Assembly (NCBI GenBank): GCA_965662345.1
Contig: CBFIHE010000012.1
Span: 6,779-70,778 of the forward strand
Reading direction: 5' to 3'
Source of the DNA: UBA6049 sp965662345
GTDB taxonomy: Bacteria > Bacteroidota > Bacteroidia > Flavobacteriales_G > Salibacteraceae
DNA: 64,000 nucleotides
Shown: positions 26,019 to 33,674 of the stretch, piece by piece
Position numbering within the stretch: the stretch's first letter is position 1
Layout: each line of letters starts with the position of its first letter
Program-made: the position numbers and the translations under genes
Notes under the pieces: model-generated
Told to the model about the DNA's origin: nothing
What the model saw: the letters and a program-made list of their open reading frames with translations, nothing else
The model's database searches: none

Positions 26019-26533
26019 GAAGTTTGAATCTCGCAGGCGGCAAGTTGCACATAATCTGGACGGTCTGAGGCGTATTGATGTTTAAATTTCTTAATGATCT
26101 TATTTTTATACACCACAAACACCCCTGGCATTTGCCATCCATCTCCCTGCTCAGGACCAACCAAATGACCTTTGAGTATTCCTGCTACAAATCCTCTCAA
26201 CCAAACGCGTAGTCCAAACATTTGTCTCCAAGAGCCACGCTCTAACTCAAAGGCATTGTACAGCTCCAAATTTGGGTCTGATATGCGGTGTAAATCATCT
26301 AAGTTATAGATTTCTAATATTTGCCTAGCATACGATTCACCAACCTGATGAACTAGTACAATAGTGGTATCGTGTTCTTCAATCTCGGCTCTGCGCTCAT
26401 TCAGGTCTGCCATTGCCTCTCTACAAAAAGTACAACCAAAATGACGCAAAAAAACAAGCATAACCTTGCCATGCTCGCTCAACTCTTGAAGCGAAATGTC
26501 TTTGTTCGTTTGTATATATCTCCAACCCTTCAT
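26015..26533 (-). CDS. SelL/PRXL2-like peroxiredoxin-fold redox protein
   Basis: A 172-residue thioredoxin-fold protein with the redox motif FGCTFCRE at about residues 33-40 and the family segments LVHQVGESYA, RISDPNLELYNAFELERG and WQMPGVFVVY. It resembles the AhpC/TSA-like PRXL2 (FAM213/SelL-related) group, which includes selenoproteins with U-x-x-U; here both positions are Cys. Substrates are unknown. It is the first gene of the carotenoid operon, overlapping crtD by four bases. Co-expression suggests a role in redox balance for the membrane oxidoreductases or in protection from photo-oxidation; this is inference. Confidence 0.85.
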   Translation of the reverse strand: MKGWRYIQTNKDISLQELSEHGKVMLVFLRHFGCTFCREAMADLNERRAEIEEHDTTIVLVHQVGESYARQILEIYNLDDLHRISDPNLELYNAFELERGSWRQMFGLRVWLRGFVAGILKGHLVGPEQGDGWQMPGVFVVYKNKIIKKFKHQYASDRPDYVQLAACEIQTS

Positions 26534-26637
26534 GGTTATGAATCAATAACAGATTTTTAATTAGAGTGTTTTAAAAAAATTAATGCTGGTGATGTAGCGT
26601 GAGTAAACAAGGGCTATACTAGTTTGTTTTCTAATCA

Positions 26638-27210
26638 ATGTTAAAGGTAAATTTAAAACGCATTTTCATTGCTTGGTTTTTGCTAATGCTTGCCATTCTG
26701 GTATTCACTTTTCCAGAAGATAGACCCATCAGACTAGATTCCGCAAGCTTCTCTATGCCAGAAAACGAGGAGCTTTACTTTAAAAATCTCCGTTCCTATT
26801 ACTACACCATTGAGCTCAGAGAGGATGCGAACTTCAAGCTCTACCGCATTAAATCACATAATTCTGATACAAATCTTCCTGGCTTCTCCTTTGCTATTGT
26901 ACAAAACTGGCTGAATGATGAGGCCTATGTGTTACTAGAACCTCATTCTGGTTGGCAAAAACCAGATACGTTAAGATTGTCTATTGTTAACGGTAATGAC
27001 GCAAGAGACACTTTAACCATAAGTAGGTGGAACAACCTTGAGCATTACACCTTTGCATCGCATTTCTACATGGCACTGCGAAATTCAGAAAACAACTACT
27101 TTTTAGAAACAGATATGGGGTGGAGGCCAATTTTTGAACGTGGTGATGAGCGACTCTCGCTTAAAAAAACACTAAAAGACTACTTCAAGCTCGTTGGAAA
27201 AATGCCATAA
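26638..27210 (+). CDS. Hypothetical membrane-anchored protein (190 aa)
   Basis: A basic N-terminus and one hydrophobic segment (IFIAWFLLMLAILVFTF, about residues 9-25) anchor a soluble domain of about 160 residues. The soluble part reads as beta-rich with aromatic strands (YYYTIELRED, FSFAIVQNW, AYVLLEPHSGW, LRLSIVNGND). No family is recognised. It lies 104 bases from the divergent carotenoid operon. Confidence 0.6.
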   Translation: MLKVNLKRIFIAWFLLMLAILVFTFPEDRPIRLDSASFSMPENEELYFKNLRSYYYTIELREDANFKLYRIKSHNSDTNLPGFSFAIVQNWLNDEAYVLLEPHSGWQKPDTLRLSIVNGNDARDTLTISRWNNLEHYTFASHFYMALRNSENNYFLETDMGWRPIFERGDERLSLKKTLKDYFKLVGKMP

Positions 27211-27284
27211 AACTGTTAATGAATGTTATTCATTCGTCTTACATCAGGCAGATAGTGTAGTTTTATTTTCTTAAAATTCATGAT

Positions 27285-27518
27285 ATGATTAAAAGAATTT
27301 CCCTTGTAGCGGCATTAGCAGTGTTTGTTTTGTTTAGTCAAAACACTGTAGCTGCCATTTCTTCTTCTGTTTCTGATGTAGAGGCTACACAAAGCGAGCC
27401 AAATCAAGAAGATCCAAAATCAAAAAAGAAAAAGAAGAAAAAATCTAGTGCAAAGAAAAGCTGCTGTTCATCTTCAGCTAAGAAATCTTGCGGAGAAAAA
27501 AAGTCTGAGAAGAAATAA
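27285..27518 (+). CDS. Small exported Lys/Cys-rich protein (77 aa)
   Basis: A signal peptide (MIKRISLVAALAVFVLFSQ, cleavage probably after NTVAA) is followed by a short acidic linker and a tail made almost only of Lys, Ser and Cys: KSKKKKKKKSS, then KKSCCSSS and KKSCGEKK. Three cysteines (one CC pair and one single) and about half lysine in the mature tail suggest binding to metal, polyanion or cell wall, but no family is recognised. A terminator hairpin follows at 27541. Confidence 0.65.
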   Translation: MIKRISLVAALAVFVLFSQNTVAAISSSVSDVEATQSEPNQEDPKSKKKKKKKSSAKKSCCSSSAKKSCGEKKSEKK

Positions 27519-27540
27519 GACTTTCACAATCTCATTACGA

Positions 27541-27569
27541 AAGCGCTTTGGTAACATGGCGCTTTTTTT
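27541..27569 (+). terminator. Rho-independent terminator after the Lys/Cys-rich gene
   Basis: AAGCGC (27541-27546) pairs with GCGCTT (27559-27564) around a 12-base loop, and seven T residues follow from 27563. It lies 22 bases after the stop of the small exported protein and just before the convergent DUF72 stop at 27577. Confidence 0.75.
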
Positions 27570-27576
27570 GTGTCTT

Positions 27577-28461
27577 TTAAAACAGCGAACATTGCTTTAC
27601 TATTGGTTTAGGTATGGGCAGTTTCAACCCAAACCGTTCATTCAATTGCGTATTCCACCATGCCAATGTTTCTGGGGTTTTTAAACTATCGGGCTGGTGC
27701 ATTAAGAGGTGTATTTCTTCAATCCCTTTGGATTTCCATTGCACAAAGCGTTCGGTCCAATCTGTCATTCGCGCATAGTCAGAGGTGTGTAACTCATAAC
27801 CACCAAAACGCAGCAATACAAATGGGGCGGATAGTTGAAGGTGCAAGGCGTCTCGTCTTCCAGCGGTATCACTCATACATGCACCAACATTTAATACATG
27901 TAGCTCATTATAAAACATAGCAGCATTTTTCTCAAACCATGAGGGGTGCCTAAACTCCACGGTTACCTTAAAGTCTCTGGGTAAATCATGTAAATAATGA
28001 AACAAGGCATCGGCTTTTTGGGTAGTATAATTTGGTGGTAACTGAATGAAACACGGACCCAAGTTCTGACCTAGGCCAGATATACTTGCCAAGAAATCGT
28101 CTGTTATGTCTTGTGCATTCTTGAATCTTCTGCGATGGGTTATGCTTTGCGGCCATTTGGGGCAGAACCTGAAGTCTTCACCCACCTTTTTGGACCAGCC
28201 TTCAACGGTATTCAATGGAAAAATGCGATAATGCGTGGCATTTAGCTCAATGGTGTTGAATAGTTTGCTGTAGTGTATAAGAAAATCGGCTTGCTTGGTC
28301 TTTTCTGGGAACCAATTCCCTACCCACTCTGGCCTGCCAAATTGCGTACCTCCAGAATAGAGTTTAAAAGACGTTCCTTCTGCCAGTTTATTGGTTATAG
28401 GACCATCTGGGGGAATTGCGAAATCTATGCCTTCGGGAGTATTTAGCTTTCCGAATTTCAT
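27577..28461 (-). CDS. DUF72 (YecE-like) family protein
   Basis: A 294-residue protein with a TIM-barrel-like DUF72 layout: GRPEWVGNWFPEKTKQADFL, then the FNTIELNATHYRIF motif, FRFCPKWPQSITH, FIQLPPNYT, KVTVEFRHPSWF and a C-terminal FVLLRFGGYELH. The function of YecE-type proteins is not known. It stands alone, convergent with the Lys/Cys-rich gene. Confidence 0.92.
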   Translation of the reverse strand: MKFGKLNTPEGIDFAIPPDGPITNKLAEGTSFKLYSGGTQFGRPEWVGNWFPEKTKQADFLIHYSKLFNTIELNATHYRIFPLNTVEGWSKKVGEDFRFCPKWPQSITHRRRFKNAQDITDDFLASISGLGQNLGPCFIQLPPNYTTQKADALFHYLHDLPRDFKVTVEFRHPSWFEKNAAMFYNELHVLNVGACMSDTAGRRDALHLQLSAPFVLLRFGGYELHTSDYARMTDWTERFVQWKSKGIEEIHLLMHQPDSLKTPETLAWWNTQLNERFGLKLPIPKPIVKQCSLF

Positions 28462-28542
28462 GGGCTTCTACTCTTTTCTTATTTATACCTGAAGTGATTT
28501 AATGATTAGATTCGTATAACAATCAATCATAAACTGTTCATT

Positions 28543-29109
28543 ATGTTAACGCGAACTTCAGCTCAAAGATGGCAAATAGGTTTGTCTCTCGGTTTGGTTT
28601 TTATTCTCATTTTAGGCACCAACCGTTTAGACCAAAAGCATTTTGAATCTATTCAACAAAATATCAATTCTATTTACGAAGATCGTTTGGTAGCGAAAGC
28701 ATATCTCTACGAAATATCTGAAAACATACACCACATAGAAAAGCTAGACAGCGCTGCGCTATTGGCTTTTAATTTTAACCATGTAGATTCTTTAATAACT
28801 GATTTTGGTGGTACAAAGCTTACCATTTCAGAGAATGAGGAGTTCAAAAGATTCCAACGCAATTACAGCAGGCTTAAAAACCTAGACCCCATGGATAGAG
28901 ACGCCCTTGTCAAAAGAACGGAAGCCATTCTTGAGAATTTGAGATCGCTTAATGCCATACAGTTGAAGGAGGGAAGAAGGAAGCACCTTCAAGCAGAAGA
29001 TTTGCTAAACAGAAACTCGTTTCTCTCTTATTTAGAATTGGGTATCCTTTTGTTGATTGCCCTTGGCATACAAGTACTTATATTCTATAGACCTAAAAAA
29101 GCACGCTAA
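28543..29109 (+). CDS. Membrane protein with 4HB_MCP-like sensor domain
   Basis: A 188-residue protein with a membrane helix near each end (about 12-26 and 163-181) enclosing a mostly helical 130-residue region: ISENIHHIEKLDSAALLAFN, then FKRFQRNYSRLKN, then ILENLRSLNAIQLKEG. This is the shape of the four-helix-bundle sensor of chemoreceptors, but there is no HAMP, signalling or kinase domain after helix 2. The role is unknown. The end overlaps the convergent DUF3820 stop. Confidence 0.65.
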   Translation: MLTRTSAQRWQIGLSLGLVFILILGTNRLDQKHFESIQQNINSIYEDRLVAKAYLYEISENIHHIEKLDSAALLAFNFNHVDSLITDFGGTKLTISENEEFKRFQRNYSRLKNLDPMDRDALVKRTEAILENLRSLNAIQLKEGRRKHLQAEDLLNRNSFLSYLELGILLLIALGIQVLIFYRPKKAR

Positions 29110-29330
29110 GTGACAAACTGCTTTTTAAGTATTGTGATAACATCTTGCAGGCCATTCAATTTAATCTCGTAAACCGTAGCCAACTGCTCGCCCAGTTTAC
29201 CTTTAGGGAATCCGCCTTTGCGCAAAAACCACTCTAAGTAAGCAACAGGCAAATCACACAACAAGGAGCCTTTGTATTTTCCGAAAGGCATTTTTACCGT
29301 TACTATATCCTTTAGAATCTCTTTGTTCAT
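29106..29330 (-). CDS. DUF3820 family small protein
   Basis: A 74-residue protein with the DUF3820 core MPFGKYKGSLLCDLPVAYLE and WFLRKGGFPKGKLG. Related domains occur alone or attached to exonucleases. No function is established. Its start overlaps the MATE transporter stop by four bases, so it is made from the same message. Confidence 0.88.
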   Translation of the reverse strand: MNKEILKDIVTVKMPFGKYKGSLLCDLPVAYLEWFLRKGGFPKGKLGEQLATVYEIKLNGLQDVITILKKQFVT

Positions 29331-30688
29331 TGGCGCTGAAATTCTGGTTTCTTGGCCAACTCTTTTACGCGGTAACTAAAACGCCAACCCAGTAATACTG
29401 CAGATAGCGTAAGCCCAAAGGCTAACCCGTACCAAATACCTTCTGGCCCCAAGTTAAAGGAAAACCCAAGCACATAAGAAGCAGGCAATGCAAACGCCCA
29501 GTAGGCGAAAAACGTGATCCAGGTTGGAATACGAACATCTGTAAGCCCACGTAAAGCAGCTAAACCCACCGCTTGTATGCCATCACTAAGTTGGAACATA
29601 ACGGCAATAACAAGTAACGAAGATGCGATGGATACCACTTCTGGTTCATCAATATAAAGTGTGGGTAATACGTCTTTCCCTACCAAGAAAACCACACCAG
29701 AGAAAACCATGAATAAGCCCACTAACACGTACGAAACCCAAGCCGACTGCTTTAAGTTAGCTATGTCTTTTCTACCTAGTTGATTTCCTACCCTTACGGT
29801 AGCAGCTGCCGCTAATCCGCTTGCTACCATGTAACTGATACTTGCCAAGCTAATGGCAATATTGTGCGCTGCTTGTGCCTCTGGTGAGATCCACCCACTC
29901 ATTAAGGCCGCAAAGGCAAAGGCCCCTACTTCAAAAATCATTTGTAAACCCGTAGGCACACCAACTTGTACTAATCTGTTGGCTACAATTCGGTTTCTCG
30001 TTCGCTGCCAAATACCAGTCCAATATTGCTTAAACAGTTCTTGAGTAGCTATCAATATCAACATAGCCAATAACATGATTAATCGTGCGAGTAACGTAGC
30101 CCATCCGGCACCGTTGAGGCCAAGGGCGGGGAAACCAAACTTTCCGTAAATAAGAACATAATTTAACGCAATGTTTAACAGGTTACCTAATACGGTAATT
30201 ACCATTGCTGGTTTGGTGCTTGAGAGTCCCTCGGCAAATTGGCGAAGCGCAAAGAACAACAACATCGGCACCATGCCCGCATCTAACAGTAGTAAGTATT
30301 CAAATGCAGCATCAGCTACTGCTGGGTCTTGCCCCATGTAGTTCAGCGTGAATGCAACACCTCCTAGCAAGACACTAAGAATCAAAGCAAGAATAAAGCT
30401 CATGAATAAGCCATTCTGTAGCACATCGGCTATACCCTCATGGTCTTTTTCACCATCAGCATTCGCTACCAGTGGGCTAATGGCATAATTGGCTCCAATA
30501 CCAAAAATCATAAGTACCACAAAAATGCTATTTGCCAGGGTGGCTGCGGCAAGCGGTATGGTTCCAAGCTGACCCACCATAATGGAGTCTGCTTGACCCA
30601 CCATTACCTGCCCAAATTGACTCAGCATAACAGGGTATGCCAACTTCCAGGTTTTAATGTAATGCCAACGTGTTTTTAAACTTTTCAA
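29327..30688 (-). CDS. MATE family efflux transporter
   Basis: A 453-residue protein with twelve predicted membrane helices in two MATE halves. Family segments include LAYPVMLSQFGQVMVGQADS, MVGQLGTIPLAAATLANSIF and, in the second half, GVPTGLQMIFEVGAFAFAAL. NorM-type pumps export cationic drugs or metabolites against Na+ or H+. It is co-transcribed with the DUF3820 gene and divergent from the VWA protein, with about 75 bases between starts. Confidence 0.95.
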   Translation of the reverse strand: MKSLKTRWHYIKTWKLAYPVMLSQFGQVMVGQADSIMVGQLGTIPLAAATLANSIFVVLMIFGIGANYAISPLVANADGEKDHEGIADVLQNGLFMSFILALILSVLLGGVAFTLNYMGQDPAVADAAFEYLLLLDAGMVPMLLFFALRQFAEGLSSTKPAMVITVLGNLLNIALNYVLIYGKFGFPALGLNGAGWATLLARLIMLLAMLILIATQELFKQYWTGIWQRTRNRIVANRLVQVGVPTGLQMIFEVGAFAFAALMSGWISPEAQAAHNIAISLASISYMVASGLAAAATVRVGNQLGRKDIANLKQSAWVSYVLVGLFMVFSGVVFLVGKDVLPTLYIDEPEVVSIASSLLVIAVMFQLSDGIQAVGLAALRGLTDVRIPTWITFFAYWAFALPASYVLGFSFNLGPEGIWYGLAFGLTLSAVLLGWRFSYRVKELAKKPEFQRQ

Positions 30689-30762
30689 AACGGTGCGAAG
30701 GTAGTGCGCAAGTCTTGTTGCATGATGTAAAACTTTTAGGTAGTGTAGGGGTTAACGTTAAG

Positions 30763-32394
30763 ATGAGTCCGCAGAAAGAGATAGAAGAAGAACTGGAGCG
30801 ATTTATTGCCTTTGGCGGTATTTTAGACAGACCCACACGTGTATATTTTGCGCATTATCTGCGTAAAAAACTGGTTCCTCTATCGCCTGAACCTTCTGAG
30901 CTAAACACCAATTACGCACGTTACTTTTCTCAATCATTGGATTCACTTTTTGGCAACGATACCCTAATTAAACTTTGCCAATCTAACGAGACCATGGGAG
31001 CGCAGATTTTACGCGATACCCTGTACTGGTTTAGAAAAACCTTTCAACGAATAGGCAAAGAGCATCCCCATCAAGATGAGGCTCAAGAACTAGAAAGTTG
31101 GGGAGTAAGGCACCTGAGGCAATTTGTGCGTAGCCATGGATACCTCGTTGGAAAAGTGGGTAGCTATTACACAAGGGAAGAGCTAGACCCTAGTTTTCAT
31201 GCCAAACGTTTTAAAGAGCTCATAAGAGGTAGGGAATTAGAGTCCATTTCTTCTGATGAACGCGCTGAAATAGAGCGCATTTACACAGACTTATTGGGCT
31301 CTTGGGACTCTAGGTTGCAAGCGAAAATACTGGAGTACCAGCTCTCGCAATTGCAAAAAGAACAAGAATCTTTCAAGTCTATGCTAGATGCAAAGGCAGA
31401 GGAGTTTGAAAAGCTCACCTCCATTTTGAGTCCATTTACAGAATATGCTGGCAGGTATTGGGATATGAGCAGGCAACTGTGGAATGAAACATCATTTGAC
31501 GTTCTCAAGAAGTACGATGCCCTACTGCAAGATGAGGAAAGCTTGCGCAAACTAGCCGATATTCTGGGTAAGATGCGAGCGGCTGAAATTGAAACAGAAG
31601 AAGAAACTTATGAAAAAGTTGTGGTTACGGGTAAATATGAGCCACAGCCACATTTAAAGAGTGAAATTACAGGTGTAACCGAAAGCAATAATTTAAATGC
31701 AATGCTGAGCTCAGAAATAGGGCTCTTAGGTCACCCAGCTACTGAAGACTTGTTTCTCAAAAAATTTGCAGATGAGCAACTAATGACTCATCAGTACAAC
31801 GATAAAGAACTCGTTGAGAGCGAAGACATAATCAGCGAATCATACCAAACTGTAAAGAAGAAAGAAAAAGGTCCGTTTATAGTATGCGTAGATACAAGCG
31901 GAAGCATGGAGGGTGACCCAGAACGCATAGCTAAGGTACTTTGCTTTGCCATCCTTAAAATGGCAGGAGAAGAAGAGCGAAAAGCCTATCTCATTAACTT
32001 TTCAACGGGTATCAAAACCATTGACCTTTACAACCTAAGCAAAAGCATAGATGCCGTTGCCAAGTTCTTACAAATGAGTTTTCAAGGAGGTACAGATATT
32101 AGTCTAGCATTGAATGAGTCTTTAGAACAACTAGAGCAAAATGACTATCAAGATGCAGATGTGCTCATCATTTCAGACTTTATCATGTACCGGATATCTG
32201 ATGACTTGAGGCAGCGTATGAAGCACCAACAAGTAAATGCAGGTACTCAGTTCCACAGCTTGGTAATTACAGATCAGGCTAATGAAGAAGTAATAGATGC
32301 TTTTGACCACTGTTGGATGTACAATCCTGATGAAAAAGGTATCGTAAAAAAGCTCTACAAAGATGTTAAAGGCATAGCCGATAGGCAGATTTAG
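30763..32394 (+). CDS. ViaA-like VWA domain protein
   Basis: About 543 residues from the ATG at 30763 (MSPQKEIEEELERF); a longer frame to 30670 overlaps the divergent MATE start. The N-terminal two thirds are helical and include a coiled coil. The C-terminal VWA domain has an intact MIDAS: D377-T-S-G-S in FIVCVDTSGSMEG, a T in FQGGTDISLAL and a D in VLIISDF. The layout resembles E. coli ViaA, which works with the MoxR-type AAA+ ATPase RavA. No MoxR/RavA gene is adjacent here, so its ATPase partner, if any, is elsewhere. Confidence 0.82.
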   Translation: MSPQKEIEEELERFIAFGGILDRPTRVYFAHYLRKKLVPLSPEPSELNTNYARYFSQSLDSLFGNDTLIKLCQSNETMGAQILRDTLYWFRKTFQRIGKEHPHQDEAQELESWGVRHLRQFVRSHGYLVGKVGSYYTREELDPSFHAKRFKELIRGRELESISSDERAEIERIYTDLLGSWDSRLQAKILEYQLSQLQKEQESFKSMLDAKAEEFEKLTSILSPFTEYAGRYWDMSRQLWNETSFDVLKKYDALLQDEESLRKLADILGKMRAAEIETEEETYEKVVVTGKYEPQPHLKSEITGVTESNNLNAMLSSEIGLLGHPATEDLFLKKFADEQLMTHQYNDKELVESEDIISESYQTVKKKEKGPFIVCVDTSGSMEGDPERIAKVLCFAILKMAGEEERKAYLINFSTGIKTIDLYNLSKSIDAVAKFLQMSFQGGTDISLALNESLEQLEQNDYQDADVLIISDFIMYRISDDLRQRMKHQQVNAGTQFHSLVITDQANEEVIDAFDHCWMYNPDEKGIVKKLYKDVKGIADRQI

Positions 32395-33029
32395 TTTAGC
32401 CCAAATGCCCTGAAGTACTCGTACATACGAACAAATGATCTTTGCATTTCTTGAGGGGCCCCAAGTTTAGTTAATCTCTCTTCATAGGTTTGTGCCAAAG
32501 TCTGTAAATCTGGAGCGTCTACAATATGAGCTACAGCAAGCCCTCTAAAACAACGCAACAGTTGATTGTTGGCAAATAATGATGGGTTTTCTGGCTCGTA
32601 ATTAAGCGCCTTGTTTAGACCTTCTCTAGTAGATAGTTTCTCTAGTAGTGATAGACCTCCAGATTCAAAAAAATCTATCAACGCCTCGGTCAGTTCAGCG
32701 GTTTGTTCTGGGCTACCCGTTCGCAGCCGTTTATGTTTTAACTCAAGTTGCTTGCCTAAAGTAGTAATGGCAGAAAAGCTTTGGTACCTGTTGTTTAACC
32801 CCTGCTTACCTATAGCACCCATAAGCTCTTCAACTAGCCGATGCCTGCTGCCCAGACTCACTTCTAAAATAACCTCATCTTCATATACAGATGGAGAAAA
32901 TACAACTGCGTTAAAGCCATTTGCATGCTGCTTAATGTACTGTTGCCCACTTGCCATCCACTCGTAGCCCTCTTCTTTAAACACTGGGGTAAGCGTATCT
33001 AAGAACTCTGTCAAACTAAACTCAAACAT
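32391..33029 (-). CDS. Hypothetical protein (212 aa)
   Basis: A soluble protein with no signal peptide, containing FKEEGYEWMASGQQYIKQ and AVVFSPSVYEDEVILEVSLG in an alpha-beta N-terminal part and a helical C-terminal part (LRCFRGLAVAHIV, MYEYFRAFGLN). I do not recognise the family. It overlaps the SlyD-like gene upstream by eight bases and the convergent VWA gene by four, so it is co-transcribed with slyD. Confidence 0.65.
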   Translation of the reverse strand: MFEFSLTEFLDTLTPVFKEEGYEWMASGQQYIKQHANGFNAVVFSPSVYEDEVILEVSLGSRHRLVEELMGAIGKQGLNNRYQSFSAITTLGKQLELKHKRLRTGSPEQTAELTEALIDFFESGGLSLLEKLSTREGLNKALNYEPENPSLFANNQLLRCFRGLAVAHIVDAPDLQTLAQTYEERLTKLGAPQEMQRSFVRMYEYFRAFGLN

Positions 33030-33558
33030 TAGGAGGCTGCTTTAATGTACTATGACTACGGTAACCGTTTGGCTCTATGTACCTGTTGTTCTCCAACTCA
33101 TCTGTTCGAGCCTCACGAATAAATAGTATTCTTCCCTCAAAATGAAGGTCTTTACCAGCCATTACGTGGTTGGTGTTCACTACTAGGTAATTATCGCCAA
33201 GCTGAATTATTTCGCCTGCCACTTGCTTTTTATCTGTAGTTGTAAGTGTAATGAAGTCGCCTTCTTCAAACGCATCCATTGGAAACCGGTCATTTTCATC
33301 TATATCATCAGTAAAAAGTTGAACCTTTTTTTCTGCATCAGCCTCTCCGTAGGCATCTTTGGCTTTTAGGGTGAATTCAAATGGAGCTCCGTCTGGCAGA
33401 CCTTCTAACTCGCGTTCAAAGGCTGGTAACATAACACCAGCCCCAAACATAAATTTGAAAGGCCAATGCTCATCCATAACCTCTAAAACGGGTCCGTTAG
33501 GGTCACCTTCGCGTAGCACATACTTCAATTCGATAATTCGTTTGGCTTGTACTTCCAT
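33022..33558 (-). CDS. SlyD-like FKBP-type peptidyl-prolyl isomerase
   Basis: About 178 residues from the ATG at 33558 (MEVQAKRIIELKY). The short FKBP core is split by an insert-in-flap as in SlyD: LEVMDEHWPFKFMFGAGVML, LPDGAPFEFTLKAKDAYGE, then a barrel-like flap (DFITLTTTDKKQVAGEIIQL) and LHFEGRILFIREA. The His-rich metal-binding tail of E. coli SlyD is missing; the tail here is YRSHSTLKQPPNV. It is predicted to act as a cytoplasmic chaperone/isomerase. Confidence 0.9.
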   Translation of the reverse strand: MEVQAKRIIELKYVLREGDPNGPVLEVMDEHWPFKFMFGAGVMLPAFERELEGLPDGAPFEFTLKAKDAYGEADAEKKVQLFTDDIDENDRFPMDAFEEGDFITLTTTDKKQVAGEIIQLGDNYLVVNTNHVMAGKDLHFEGRILFIREARTDELENNRYIEPNGYRSHSTLKQPPNV

Positions 33559-33639
33559 GAAAACCAAACACTTTGGAAGTCTTCTTTGTTCGAGATTATA
33601 ATCAGTGTGTTTTACGCTTAGTTGGAGGGCGTTTTTGGC

Positions 33640-33647
33640 TACATTTG
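33640..33647 (+). promoter_or_regulatory. -7 promoter element for the methionine aminotransferase
   Basis: TACATTTG, an exact TAnnTTTG match. A TTG lies at 33622-33624 with a rather short 15-base spacer. Transcription starting near 33651 would exclude the in-frame ATG at 33573 and supports the GTG start at 33675. A 10-codon frame (ATG 33656 to TAA 33688) lies in the predicted leader and overlaps that start. Confidence 0.5.
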
Positions 33648-33674
33648 TCGCCCCGATGTTTAAAGCAATTGCGC

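Noticed and set aside
27448..27684. ORF overlapping the Lys/Cys-rich gene and the terminator
   Set aside because: It is an out-of-frame reading that runs through the terminator into the antisense of DUF72.
33573..33674. ATG 33573 as the aminotransferase start
   Set aside because: The encoded residues do not resemble the family and the region holds a promoter element.
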